Assembly: GCA_963817735.1 (NCBI GenBank)
Contig: CAWFPP010000009.1
Location: 124,001 to 188,000, forward strand
Reading direction: 5' to 3'
From: Bog-473 sp963817735
GTDB lineage: Bacteria > Actinomycetota > Acidimicrobiia > Acidimicrobiales > RAAP-2
Length of the DNA: 64,000 nt
This document shows, one piece after another, positions 1 to 7,106 of this stretch. The notes beneath the pieces are model-generated. The model was given only the letters and a program-made list of their open reading frames with translations. It was not told the origin of the DNA and ran no database searches. Made by a program: the position numbers and the translations under genes. How positions within the stretch are numbered: the stretch's first letter is position 1; every line of letters begins with the position of its first letter.

Positions 1-210
1 CGCGACCAGAATTGCCGATGTCAGCGCTGGACCCGGCTGGCTCGCCGTCCTTTGGACTCCAGCCGACGGAGCCACGGTCACCGCCTACACCGCAGTCGGG
101 CAGCGGTCTTTCCGTTGGACCTCACCGAGCACGGTCGCCTGAGAGAGAAGACGTCGCAGAACGGCTGTGCGCTCGCCCGGTTCCTCCGCAACAGGCATCC
201 AAGGCTGTCC
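1..210. other. No recognisable gene at window start
   Basis: Open frames exist on both strands here, but none shows a known motif, a ribosome binding site or a convincing start. I see only the downstream flank of the minus-strand MerR gene. A gene cut by the window edge cannot be excluded. Confidence 0.3.
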
Positions 211-624
211 TCAAGGTTCGCGAGGCTGGCCGGCCGCGAGGCGCCGGTCGATCTCCATGCCCATGATCTTGCACTCGTCGAGCGGATGGTCATACCGGCA
301 CATCAGCGCGCCCTCCAGATAGCGCCGGGCGCGCTGTAGCCGGTCGATCTCGTCCGAGAGTGCGGTGAGGCGCTCGGATGCGATCGCTTTCCACTGCGCC
401 ATGGTTTCGGCATGGAGGAGGCCGCCGATGTCATCGAGGGAAAGCCCGGCGTCCTGGAGCATGCCGATGAAGATCAGCCTCCGTATCGTCTCTGAGGCGT
501 ATCTTCGCTGTCCCGAGCTTCTGGCGTCAGGTGTCAAGAGGCCCCGTCGCTCGTAGTAGCGCACGGCCGAGGTTGCGACGCCGGCCCGGGCTGCGACCTC
601 ACCGATCGAGACGAGTTCATCCAC
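211..624 (-). CDS. MerR-family transcriptional regulator
   Basis: This is a DNA-binding regulator of 137 residues. The N-terminal winged helix has the classic MerR layout: SIGEVAARAGV, then SAVRYYERRGLL, then QRRYASETIRRL (about residues 6-50). A coiled-coil dimerisation segment follows, and the tail contains one cysteine pair (ALMCRYDHPLDECKIMG) that could sense a metal or redox signal. I chose the GTG at 622-624 because the HTH begins five residues later; the frame stays open to 723, but that extension covers the operator. It is divergent from the methyltransferase at 670, with the shared palindrome at 633-660 between them, so it most likely controls both genes. The inducer cannot be read from the sequence. 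Confidence 0.85.
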   Translation of the reverse strand: MDELVSIGEVAARAGVATSAVRYYERRGLLTPDARSSGQRRYASETIRRLIFIGMLQDAGLSLDDIGGLLHAETMAQWKAIASERLTALSDEIDRLQRARRYLEGALMCRYDHPLDECKIMGMEIDRRLAAGQPREP

Positions 625-670
625 CCGACCACTTGACTTGAAGTCGGGTTCAACTGTCAAGCTCCACGTG
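624..670. promoter_or_regulatory. Symmetric divergent MerR promoter/operator
   Basis: An imperfect palindrome at 633-660 has arms TTGACTTGAA and TTCAACTGTCAA. Each outer TTGAC box can act as the -35 element for the gene on its own side. A 19-bp gap then leads to weak -10 boxes (CAAGCT at 658-663 on the plus strand). MerR activators typically act on promoters with long 19-20 bp spacers. The two GTG starts (624 minus, 670 plus) lie almost equally far from the centre, so both transcripts are probably leaderless. Confidence 0.6.
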
Positions 671-1296
671 TGACGACTCCCGCGGAGGACTCTGGCCTGG
701 CCCCCAACCACCATGGTCATCACAAGGGCTTCTCGGGGATCACCGGACTCATCGCGGCGCTCAGCATGCGATCCGGAAGGACGGGCGATGCCGAGCTCGC
801 CATGAGGCTGACTGACCTGGGCCCCGGAGCACGCGTCGTCGATATTGGATGCGGCCCCGGGGTCGCGGCCCGCCTGGCCGCAGAACGGCGCGCCACCGTC
901 GTCGGGGTCGATCCCTCAGATGTCATGCTGCGTGTCGCCCGCAGAGATGACCACCGTCGAACGGTGACATGGCAAAAGGGTTCTGCCGAGTCCCTCCCGT
1001 TGACGGATCACTCGCAGGACATCGCTTGGTCGCTTTCGACGGTGCACCATTGGCCGAACTTGAGGGGCGGGCTCGACGAAGTCCGCCGGGTCCTGGCGCC
1101 CGGCGGTCGCTTCCTCGCGACCGAGCGGCGCGTGAAGCCCGGCGCAACGGGCCACGCCAGCCACGGCTGGACGACCCAGCAGGCAGAGAGCTTTGCCGAA
1201 CTTTGCGAGACCGTCGGATTTCTCGACGCCAATGTCTCGGACCACGTGACCAGCCGCGGGACGCTCCTCGCCGTCTTGGCCCATACCAGCCTCTGA
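670..1296 (+). CDS. Class I SAM-dependent methyltransferase
   Basis: The protein has 208 residues with a Rossmann-type methyltransferase fold. The SAM-binding motif I is VVDIGCGPGVAARLA (about residues 56-70), followed by the acidic end of strand 2 (VVGVDPSDVML) and a motif IV-like DIAWSLSTVHHW. The family belongs to the Methyltransf_11/UbiE-like group, which methylates small molecules; the substrate is unknown. The start is a GTG placed 6 nt after the -10-like box of the divergent MerR operator. The gene is the only obvious target of the MerR regulator, so its product may help detoxify whatever that regulator senses. Confidence 0.85.
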   Translation: MTTPAEDSGLAPNHHGHHKGFSGITGLIAALSMRSGRTGDAELAMRLTDLGPGARVVDIGCGPGVAARLAAERRATVVGVDPSDVMLRVARRDDHRRTVTWQKGSAESLPLTDHSQDIAWSLSTVHHWPNLRGGLDEVRRVLAPGGRFLATERRVKPGATGHASHGWTTQQAESFAELCETVGFLDANVSDHVTSRGTLLAVLAHTSL

Positions 1297-1387
1297 TCGG
1301 AACGGAATGCCCTACAGGAACGTGACCCGGCTCGCCGGTAGTGCGACCCCTCGCGGTCTCTAGGACGACTCGGGATCGGTTCCGCCT

Positions 1388-1499
1388 CAAGATGCAAGAG
1401 CGACGACGTCCCTGGGATCGGCAGCACCGTCGGGGCCCGAGCCAACAACCAAGCGAGTGCCACTTGAGCCGGGCCGACGTGCAGCCTCTGCGCAGTCGC
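1388..1499 (-). pseudogene. Aldo/keto reductase C-terminal remnant
   Basis: One minus-strand frame reads RLHVGPAQVALAWLLARAP and then TVLPIPGTSSLLHLE, which is the well-conserved C-terminal helix and NADPH-contact segment of aldo/keto reductases. The sequence before it does not match the rest of the family, and the normal EENxxA continuation is lost after HLE. It is therefore a short fragment, not a working enzyme. Confidence 0.55.
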
Positions 1500-1705
1500 G
1501 CGCGAATCGGATCTCCCTCGACCTGAGCCGAGCGCCGTTGCGTCCTGACTCGCTTTGTCGAAGAGTTCAATCACCGCAACAGGCCCGAGAGCGGTTGGCC
1601 CCCCGCCGTCCTCGACGAATGGGTAGAGGGCAGCCCACTGGTTCGCGTCGATTTTCCCGAGTCCGACTGACAGGTCAAGGGTGGTTGGGTCCCTCGCCTG
1701 CGGAC

Positions 1706-1956
1706 TCACATATTCTGGTTGTGCACCCCGAGCTCGGCCAGGAGTCGGTTGCGCAGGGCGTCAAAGGCCGGGCCGCCGATGTGGCGAGGGCGGGACAGGT
1801 CGACAGGCGCATCGAGGCAGATCCGGGCGGCGCGCAGGCCGAGGACCCGGTCGGCCAAGAGCACGGCCTCCTCGACGTCGTGGGTCACCAGCAGCGCACG
1901 CCCGGTCGGTGTCGAGCGCAGAGGTCCGCCACCAGGTCCTGCATCTTGAGGCGAGC
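1706..1956 (-). pseudogene. ABC ATPase (SsuB/TauB-like) C-terminal remnant, frameshifted
   Basis: Read on the minus strand, one frame gives LKMQDLVADLCARHRPGV. A neighbouring frame then gives LLVTHDVEEAVLLADRVLGL and ends RNRLLAELGVHNQNM. Together these are the end of a nitrate/sulfonate/taurine-type ABC ATPase, including the H-loop THDVEEA. The Walker A, signature and Walker B parts are absent, and one frame change separates the two pieces. No permease or binding-protein partner is nearby, so it is a dead fragment. Confidence 0.65.
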
Positions 1957-2087
1957 TTGACGTCCGTGGCGCTGGTGATGGATTTCCTCCCGGGATCGGG
2001 CCGTACTAATCCCAACTAAATCAATCGAAATTGTGACGTAACCGGCCCGGCCGACCTGTCACACCGGATCCTTAGGGTGGCGGGGTG

Positions 2088-2101
2088 CGAACAGCTGTTC
2101 G
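2088..2101. promoter_or_regulatory. LexA (SOS) box 1
   Basis: CGAACAGCTGTTCG is a perfect 14-bp palindrome and matches the actinobacterial/Gram-positive SOS box CGAAC-N4-GTTCG. It lies upstream of the -35 element of the LysM gene. Confidence 0.85.
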
Positions 2102-2110
2102 AGAAGACAG

Positions 2111-2140
2111 TTGACAGCGAACAGGTGTTCGTGATCCAAT
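2111..2140 (+). promoter_or_regulatory. LexA-controlled promoter of the LysM gene
   Basis: A consensus -35 TTGACA (2111-2116) and a -10-like TCCAAT (2135-2140) are separated by 18 bp. LexA box 2 fills the spacer, so bound LexA would block RNA polymerase directly. Confidence 0.6.
2118..2131. promoter_or_regulatory. LexA (SOS) box 2
   Basis: CGAACAGGTGTTCG is identical to box 3. It sits between the -35 and -10 elements of the LysM promoter. Confidence 0.85.
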
Positions 2141-2151
2141 CTGCAGGAAAG

Positions 2152-2165
2152 CGAACAGGTGTTCG
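2152..2165. promoter_or_regulatory. LexA (SOS) box 3
   Basis: A second copy of CGAACAGGTGTTCG lies downstream of the -10 element and just before the ribosome binding site and ATG at 2181. Three boxes spaced 30 and 34 bp apart imply tight repression. Confidence 0.85.
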
Positions 2166-2180
2166 GAAGAGGGAGACGCC

Positions 2181-2537
2181 ATGACGGTCGCCTATGAGCT
2201 CGACTTCGAGACGTGCCGCCCCCGGTTGTACGTCGTGCCCGACCAGCCGGCGCGGACCGCACCTTCCCCCCGGGTGCGCCGCCGCCGGCTGGCCGCGGGA
2301 GCGGTGGTTGCGCTCCTGCTGGTCCTCCTCGCCCTGCCGATCCGCGCCCTCGGTGGCAGCACACTGGCCCAGGCGGCACCGGCCCAGGGTCAGGAGTACA
2401 TCGTCAAGGCGGGCGACACACTGGCCTCAATCGCGACCCGGGCCGATCCAGCGCACCCCGCCTCGCTGGCCGGGCAACTCGTTCGCGAGACCGGGACCCC
2501 TTCGGTGGTGCCCGGGGAGCACATCTTCATTCCCTGA
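2181..2537 (+). CDS. LysM membrane protein, SOS-induced division inhibitor candidate
   Basis: The protein has 118 residues. A cytoplasmic N-terminus of about 35 residues ends in an arginine cluster, followed by one membrane segment (AAGAVVALLLVLLALPI, about 37-55), a short linker, and a C-terminal LysM domain starting EYIVKAGDTLASIATR. LysM binds peptidoglycan, so the domain faces outward. The layout matches the small LexA-regulated division suppressors of actinobacteria (Rv2719c/ChiZ in Mycobacterium, DivS in Corynebacterium), which also lie near nrdR. Three LexA boxes directly upstream and a GGGAG ribosome site before the ATG support this. The role, halting division at the septum during DNA damage, is inferred from that family and context. 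Confidence 0.8.
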   Translation: MTVAYELDFETCRPRLYVVPDQPARTAPSPRVRRRRLAAGAVVALLLVLLALPIRALGGSTLAQAAPAQGQEYIVKAGDTLASIATRADPAHPASLAGQLVRETGTPSVVPGEHIFIP

Positions 2538-2551
2538 CTATCGTCGGCGGT

Positions 2552-3019
2552 GTGCGGTGTCCCTGGTGCGGTGTCGACGACGACCGCGTGGTGGATTCAC
2601 GCCAGGCCGAAGACGGCGGCGCCATTCGCCGCCGCCGTGAATGCCTCGGCTGCGAGCGGCGCTTCACGACGTTCGAGCGGGTCGAAGAGGTCCCGCTTTG
2701 GGTGGTGAAGCGCAGCGGCCTGCGCGAGCCGTTCGATCGGGCCAAAGTCATCGAAGGCGTTCGCTCGGCCACCAAGAACCGTCCCGTCAGCCCCGAGCAG
2801 ATGGAGGAACTGGCGCAGGCCGTGGAGGACGCGTTGCGGGCGGAGACGACGGAGCCGACCAGCCAGCAGGTCGGCGTGGCGGTGTTGGAGCGCCTGCAGA
2901 GTCTGGACGACGTGGCCTATCTCCGTTTCGCCAGCGTGTACAAGGGGTTCGAGGAGGCGGGCGACTTCCAACGCGAGGCTGGGTTGTTGACCAAGACGAC
3001 GGAGCCGAAGCGCAAATGA
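2552..3019 (+). CDS. nrdR: Transcriptional repressor NrdR
   Basis: NrdR represses ribonucleotide reductase genes according to ATP/dATP levels. The protein has 155 residues, the usual length. It begins with the zinc ribbon (CPWC near the N-terminus, CLGC about 30 residues later, flanked by RRRRECLGCERRFTTFER) and continues with an ATP-cone domain (VVKRSGLREPFDRAKVIEGV onward). I chose the GTG at 2552 because it yields the canonical MRCPWC start; the frame is open further upstream inside the LysM gene. It begins 14 bp after the LysM stop and overlaps the next gene by ATGA, so it probably shares the LexA-controlled transcript. No ribonucleotide reductase gene lies in the window. Confidence 0.95.
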   Translation: MRCPWCGVDDDRVVDSRQAEDGGAIRRRRECLGCERRFTTFERVEEVPLWVVKRSGLREPFDRAKVIEGVRSATKNRPVSPEQMEELAQAVEDALRAETTEPTSQQVGVAVLERLQSLDDVAYLRFASVYKGFEEAGDFQREAGLLTKTTEPKRK

Positions 3020-3717
3020 TGGACGAGACGCCTGGCATCGTCCTGGCCGTCTACGCGCACCCAGACGATGCCGACGTTGCCTGCGGCGGCACCCTGGCCC
3101 GATGGGCCAAGGCCGGGAGTGCGGTGCACCTGGTGGTGTGCACCGATGGCGGCAAGGGGACGACCGATCCGGCGGTCGAGCCCGCGCAGCTGGCGGCCGA
3201 GCGTGCCGCCGAGCTGGCATCGTCTTCGGGGTTGATCGGCTTGTCCGGTGTCGAGAATCTCGGCTGGCGCGACGGTGAGCTGATCGATTCCGAGGACTTC
3301 CGGCGCACCTTGGTCGAGCGGGTCCGCACCGTGCGTCCCGACGTGGTCTGCGGCCACGACCCCACCGCGGTCTTCTTCGGGCAGGACTACTTCAACCACC
3401 GGGACCACCGGATCGCCGGCGCCGCGCTGCTCGACGCCGTGGCTCCGGCCGCCGCGCTGCCGCACTACTTCCCCGACGCCGGGCCACCGCACCAGGTGGC
3501 GACGGTGCTCATGTCGGCGACGCTCGAGCCCGACGAGTGGGTGGACATCTCTGACACCATCGAGACCAAGGCTTCGGCGGTCGAGTGCCATCGGACCCAA
3601 TTCGCCGGCCAGGAGGGCTGGGCCGGCGAGGCGGTGCGGCGGCGGGCGGCCGAAGAGGGCCGGCGGGCCGGCGTCGCCTACGCCGAGGGGTTCCGCCGGT
3701 TGACCCTCGGTGGTTGA
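3016..3717 (+). CDS. PIG-L family deacetylase (LmbE-like)
   Basis: The product is a 233-residue zinc-dependent N-acetylglucosaminyl deacetylase-type enzyme. The first metal motif is AHPDDAD near residue 15, and the third metal ligand lies in NHRDHR around residue 130. The family includes MshB and Mca of mycothiol metabolism and GlcNAc-PI deacetylases, and the exact substrate cannot be chosen from sequence alone. Two ATG codons (3016, 3019) overlap the nrdR stop, which indicates translational coupling. The gene also overlaps dinB by 8 bp, so the four genes from 2181 form one transcription unit. Confidence 0.88.
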   Translation: MMDETPGIVLAVYAHPDDADVACGGTLARWAKAGSAVHLVVCTDGGKGTTDPAVEPAQLAAERAAELASSSGLIGLSGVENLGWRDGELIDSEDFRRTLVERVRTVRPDVVCGHDPTAVFFGQDYFNHRDHRIAGAALLDAVAPAAALPHYFPDAGPPHQVATVLMSATLEPDEWVDISDTIETKASAVECHRTQFAGQEGWAGEAVRRRAAEEGRRAGVAYAEGFRRLTLGG

Positions 3718-4999
3718 GCGGCCGGACCTCGCCACGATCCTGCACGTCGACATGGACGCCTTCTTCGCGTCGGTCGAGGTGCTCGACGACCCTTCGCTGG
3801 CCGGCAAGCCGGTGATCGTGGGGGGCGCCGGGGCGCGCGGCGTTGTGGCGTCGTGCACCTACGAGGCGCGCGCCTACGGGGTGCACTCGGCCATGCCCTC
3901 GATGCGGGCCCGGCAGCTCTGCCCTGAGGCCATCTTCTTGTCCGGTCGCCACAGCCGGTACGGGGAGGTCAGCGCGGAGTTGCACAAGATCCTGGCTGAC
4001 ATCACGCCAATGGTCGAGCCCATCGGCCTCGACGAGGCGTTCGTGGACGTGGCCGGCGCGGTGCGCCTGCTCGGGCCGCCGCCGGACATCGCGCGCGGCC
4101 TGCGGCGCCGGGTGCACGACGAGCTGCACCTTGAGTGCGCAGTGGGCATAGGGCGCTCCAAGATGATCGCCAAGCTCGCCTCACGCGCCGCCAAGCCCCG
4201 GGCCAGCCGGGCGGGACTGCAGCCGGGGCCGGGCGTGTACGTGGTGGATCCGGCGAACGAGCTGGCGTTCCTGCACGGTCATGCAGTTGAGGCGCTCTGG
4301 GGAGTCGGCCCGGCCACGGCGAAGCGCCTCCACGATCTCGGTGTGCGGACAGTGGGCGACCTGGCGGCGATGCCGCTCGACACGGTGGTCCGGCGCCTGG
4401 GCAAGGCGAGTGGCGCCCATCTGGCGGCCCTCTCCCGCGGCGAGGACCCCGATCCGGTCAACCCCAACCGTCCCAACAAGTCGATCGGGCACGAAGAGAC
4501 GTTCAGTCAGGATCTCGTTGACCCGCACGAGCTCGAGCGTCACGTGCTGCGCATGGCCGACTCGGTTGCGACCATGTTGCGCGGCGCGTCGAGCGCGGCC
4601 CGGACGATCACCGTCAAGATCAAGTTCAAGGACCTGTCGTTGCAGTCGCGCTCGCACACCATGGAGCGACCCATCGCCACCGGCGGCGCCATCGGGCAGG
4701 TGGCCGCCGCGCTGCTCTCGAGCATCGATCCCGGTGAGGGGATCCGCCTCCTCGGGGTGAGCGCGTCGGGACTGACGGCCGGTGGAGTCGACCAGCTCTC
4801 GTTCGACCTGGGGGACGGGCTCGCCGAGGACAACCAGAGTGCCACCGCCCGCGAGCAATCCTGGCAGGACGCCACCATCGCCGTCGATGCCATCCGCCAC
4901 CGCTTCGGGCGCAGCGCCGTGGGTGCGGCCTCCATGGTGACGGAGGACGGGGTCCAGGTCCCGGCCCGGCGCGACGCGCCGTGGGGCCCCGACGACTAG
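3710..4999 (+). CDS. dinB: DNA polymerase IV (Y-family translesion polymerase)
   Basis: The protein has 429 residues with all Y-family landmarks: the metal-binding HVDMDAFFASVE at the N-terminus, the steric-gate area, the catalytic GLDEAFVDV around residue 105, the helix-hairpin-helix near LWGVGPATAKRLHDLGV, and a little-finger domain with RTITVKIKFKDL. It copies past damaged bases with low fidelity. The start is GTG, overlapping the deacetylase. It is the fourth gene downstream of three LexA boxes, which suits SOS induction. It ends tail to tail with the minus-strand DUF2332 gene, overlapping by 4 bp. Confidence 0.95.
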   Translation: MVERPDLATILHVDMDAFFASVEVLDDPSLAGKPVIVGGAGARGVVASCTYEARAYGVHSAMPSMRARQLCPEAIFLSGRHSRYGEVSAELHKILADITPMVEPIGLDEAFVDVAGAVRLLGPPPDIARGLRRRVHDELHLECAVGIGRSKMIAKLASRAAKPRASRAGLQPGPGVYVVDPANELAFLHGHAVEALWGVGPATAKRLHDLGVRTVGDLAAMPLDTVVRRLGKASGAHLAALSRGEDPDPVNPNRPNKSIGHEETFSQDLVDPHELERHVLRMADSVATMLRGASSAARTITVKIKFKDLSLQSRSHTMERPIATGGAIGQVAAALLSSIDPGEGIRLLGVSASGLTAGGVDQLSFDLGDGLAEDNQSATAREQSWQDATIAVDAIRHRFGRSAVGAASMVTEDGVQVPARRDAPWGPDD

Positions 5000-6124
5000 G
5001 ACGACTCAGGCCACCAGCGGATCCACTTGCCGTGGTGGTGTACGTCGGCCAGCCGCTCCGCCGCGCCTCCCGGCGGCACGTGGACCAGCGCAGTGGCCAG
5101 GTCCGGTCCCTCCCGGCGCACCGGGGAAGGGGGCGTCGCGAGACCGGGGGTCTCGAACGGGCTCTCGCAATAGAGATGGTGCACGGGGCGCGGCGTGTCG
5201 AGCGTGGCGATGCGGACGTTCAGGGCGCGCTGCTCCTCCTCGGTGAGGTAGGCGGCCACCCAGGAGTGGAACACCACCAGTGGACCGTCCCCGGCCACAG
5301 TGGCGACGACGCGGGGCAGGTCCGTCAGCATGTCGCCCCGCTCAAGGCGGGGGGGATGGGCCGAGGCCCGAACGTTGGCCACGGCGGCGCGCAAGCGTTC
5401 GAAGCGAGGCAGGTTGTCGGGCCACACGCAGGCCAGCAGCCACCGCGCCTCGTCGTCGGAGAAGGGGTCGACCGGGGTGAGGTCGAGCCCGACCCGCTCC
5501 GCCATGACGGGGAGGCGCAGCTCAGGAAGGGCGGTCAGCTCGCCCCGCACGTCACACTGGAGGGCGACCGCCGCCCCGGGCACCCCGGCGGTGAGGGCGT
5601 CCCCGTCGGCGGCGCTGTAGGTGTACCCGTAGTCGTCGAAGAGAATGTTCAGGCCGGCTGAGGTCCCGAGGTCGAGCAAGGAGAGCGGTTCGTGCCGCCC
5701 GTAGCGGGCGGCAACATGGCACAGGCCGGGCAGCAGGCTGGTGCAGCGCCCGATCTCGTTGGTCTGCGTCGTGTGGGTCTCGATCAGCCCCTCGATGTCG
5801 GCGCGGTACTCGCGGCAGAAGTCCGTGAAGGCCGTGGCGACGTCGCCCGCGGGCCGGGGCCTGGCCGGGAGGCCACGGATGACACAGACGGTGTCGAAGG
5901 AGGCGGCCAGGGGGTGCTCGACGCCCGAGAGGAGGAGAAAGTGCACGGCCGCAAAGAGAAGCAGAGGACGCCGCTGCATGAGCGGCGCGCCGTCGAGAAG
6001 CGAGAGCACCTCGTCGTCGTCGGCGACAGCGCGGCGAGATGGTGGCGTAGGTGGTACCGCCGTCGCGCTCGACGGTGGTGGCAAAGGCGCGGAAGTGCTC
6101 GCCGAGCGGCTGGTTTCCGTGCAT
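4996..6124 (-). pseudogene. DUF2332 family protein, one frameshift near 6034
   Basis: The N-terminus is read from an ATG at 6124 (HGNQPLGEHFRAFATTVERD) and continues in a second frame from RAVADDDEVLSLLDGAP to the stop at 4996. Together they give a full-length DUF2332 protein of about 375 residues, with the SAM-like LDLGTSAGLNILFDDYG. The family's function is not established. The join needs removal of one base in a TCTCGCCGCGC run near 6031-6039. Coding quality is high on both sides, so a sequencing error or a very recent mutation is likelier than old decay. Confidence 0.75.
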
Positions 6125-6140
6125 GCCTGGTTCGCCCGGG

Positions 6141-7058
6141 CTAGAAGCTGGCGGGGAGCAGCGGGGTGATGGCCCCGAAGAAGAACCACAGCAGGACCAG
6201 CGTGCCCAAGGTTCCGACGCCGTAGATCACCCAGCGCTGACGTCGGAAGCGCCAGGCGGCCACGAAGATGCCTGTGATAGCCACCGCGGTGACGAAACCC
6301 CAGAACAGGGCGTCGGCGAGCGACACGCCCGAGTTGCCGGCCAGGCTTTGGCTCTTGGGGTCAGCGTGCAGATCGTGCTCCACGGGCAGGCCCGAGTTCG
6401 GGAACATCTGGGAATGGGCGAGCGTGGCCTGCACGACGAGGCGGCTGCTGGCGCTGAAGCGCGGGTTGCACGTGGTGAGGGTGAGCTGGTTGGCGATGAC
6501 GTTGTCGACCACGGTCGTGTCGCTCGGGGAGACCACGAAGTTCTTCGTGGTGTCGTAGACGAAGATGCCTTGCAGCGTGGTGAGCACGATCGGGTCTCCG
6601 GCCTTCACCGAATCGAGGTTGTAGAAGGGATGGCCGTAGGTAGTGCGGTGGCCGGCGATCGCGACGTTGCCGGTCTGGCCGGGCAGAGGCGTTCCGATGT
6701 AGTGCCCTGGGCCCTTGCGCAGATCGGGCGTGTTGGTGCCCTCGACCATGACCTGGTTGATGCCGATGACCGGGATCCGGATGTCGCCGATGGGTTGGCC
6801 TTCGGCCGGTGCGGCAGTGGTGGGAGCGGCCACCGGGGGCCCCGTCGGCAGCTTGTCGAGCGCCGACTCCTGCGCCAGAGCGCGCCGGACGGCCTGGTTG
6901 TTCGTCTCGTGTTGAAGTTGGGTGCGCAGTCCGGATTGCGTGTGCGCCTCCTGCACCGAGGTGCCCCAGATCTGGTAGGCCGTGAACAGGAGAATCAGGA
7001 CGCCGACGCCGATCAGAACCCGCCCGAGGATGTCAGCGACCCGCCGCAACGTAGACAT
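6141..7058 (-). CDS. Class E sortase
   Basis: The protein has 305 residues. An N-terminal membrane anchor (about 13-28) leads to an extracellular sortase barrel and two C-terminal membrane segments (about 245-300). The catalytic residues are visible: His in IAGHRTTYGHPF, Cys in LTLTTCNPRF, and Arg a few residues later in SSRLVV. Class E sortases of actinobacteria attach LAXTG-type proteins to peptidoglycan. The start follows a TATTGT box by 7 nt, which suggests a leaderless transcript. The L,D-transpeptidase gene lies 48 bp upstream on the same strand, so the two may act together on the wall. No sorting-signal substrate is evident nearby. Confidence 0.9.
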   Translation of the reverse strand: MSTLRRVADILGRVLIGVGVLILLFTAYQIWGTSVQEAHTQSGLRTQLQHETNNQAVRRALAQESALDKLPTGPPVAAPTTAAPAEGQPIGDIRIPVIGINQVMVEGTNTPDLRKGPGHYIGTPLPGQTGNVAIAGHRTTYGHPFYNLDSVKAGDPIVLTTLQGIFVYDTTKNFVVSPSDTTVVDNVIANQLTLTTCNPRFSASSRLVVQATLAHSQMFPNSGLPVEHDLHADPKSQSLAGNSGVSLADALFWGFVTAVAITGIFVAAWRFRRQRWVIYGVGTLGTLVLLWFFFGAITPLLPASF

Positions 7059-7106
7059 CGCAGAAACAATAGAGCCGACAGAGGCCGTGCCCCCGTCGCC
7101 CTCCGC

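Larger units (their letters stand above)
1297..2087. other. Gene-remnant zone without an intact gene
   Basis: No full-length gene fits here. Two minus-strand tails of known families are present: an aldo/keto reductase segment near 1388-1499 and an ABC ATPase C-terminus near 1706-1956. They lie next to unassigned open frames. The zone ends just before the LexA boxes. In mycobacteria the lexA gene lies divergently at this place beside the LysM gene; no lexA-like sequence is visible here. Confidence 0.5.

Noticed and set aside
1527..1670. Plus-strand frame reading RFVEEFNHRNRPESGWP and ending DFPESD
   Set aside because: It looks like a natural protein tail, but it is only 47 codons after a stop, has no start and matches no family; the opposite frame is equally open.
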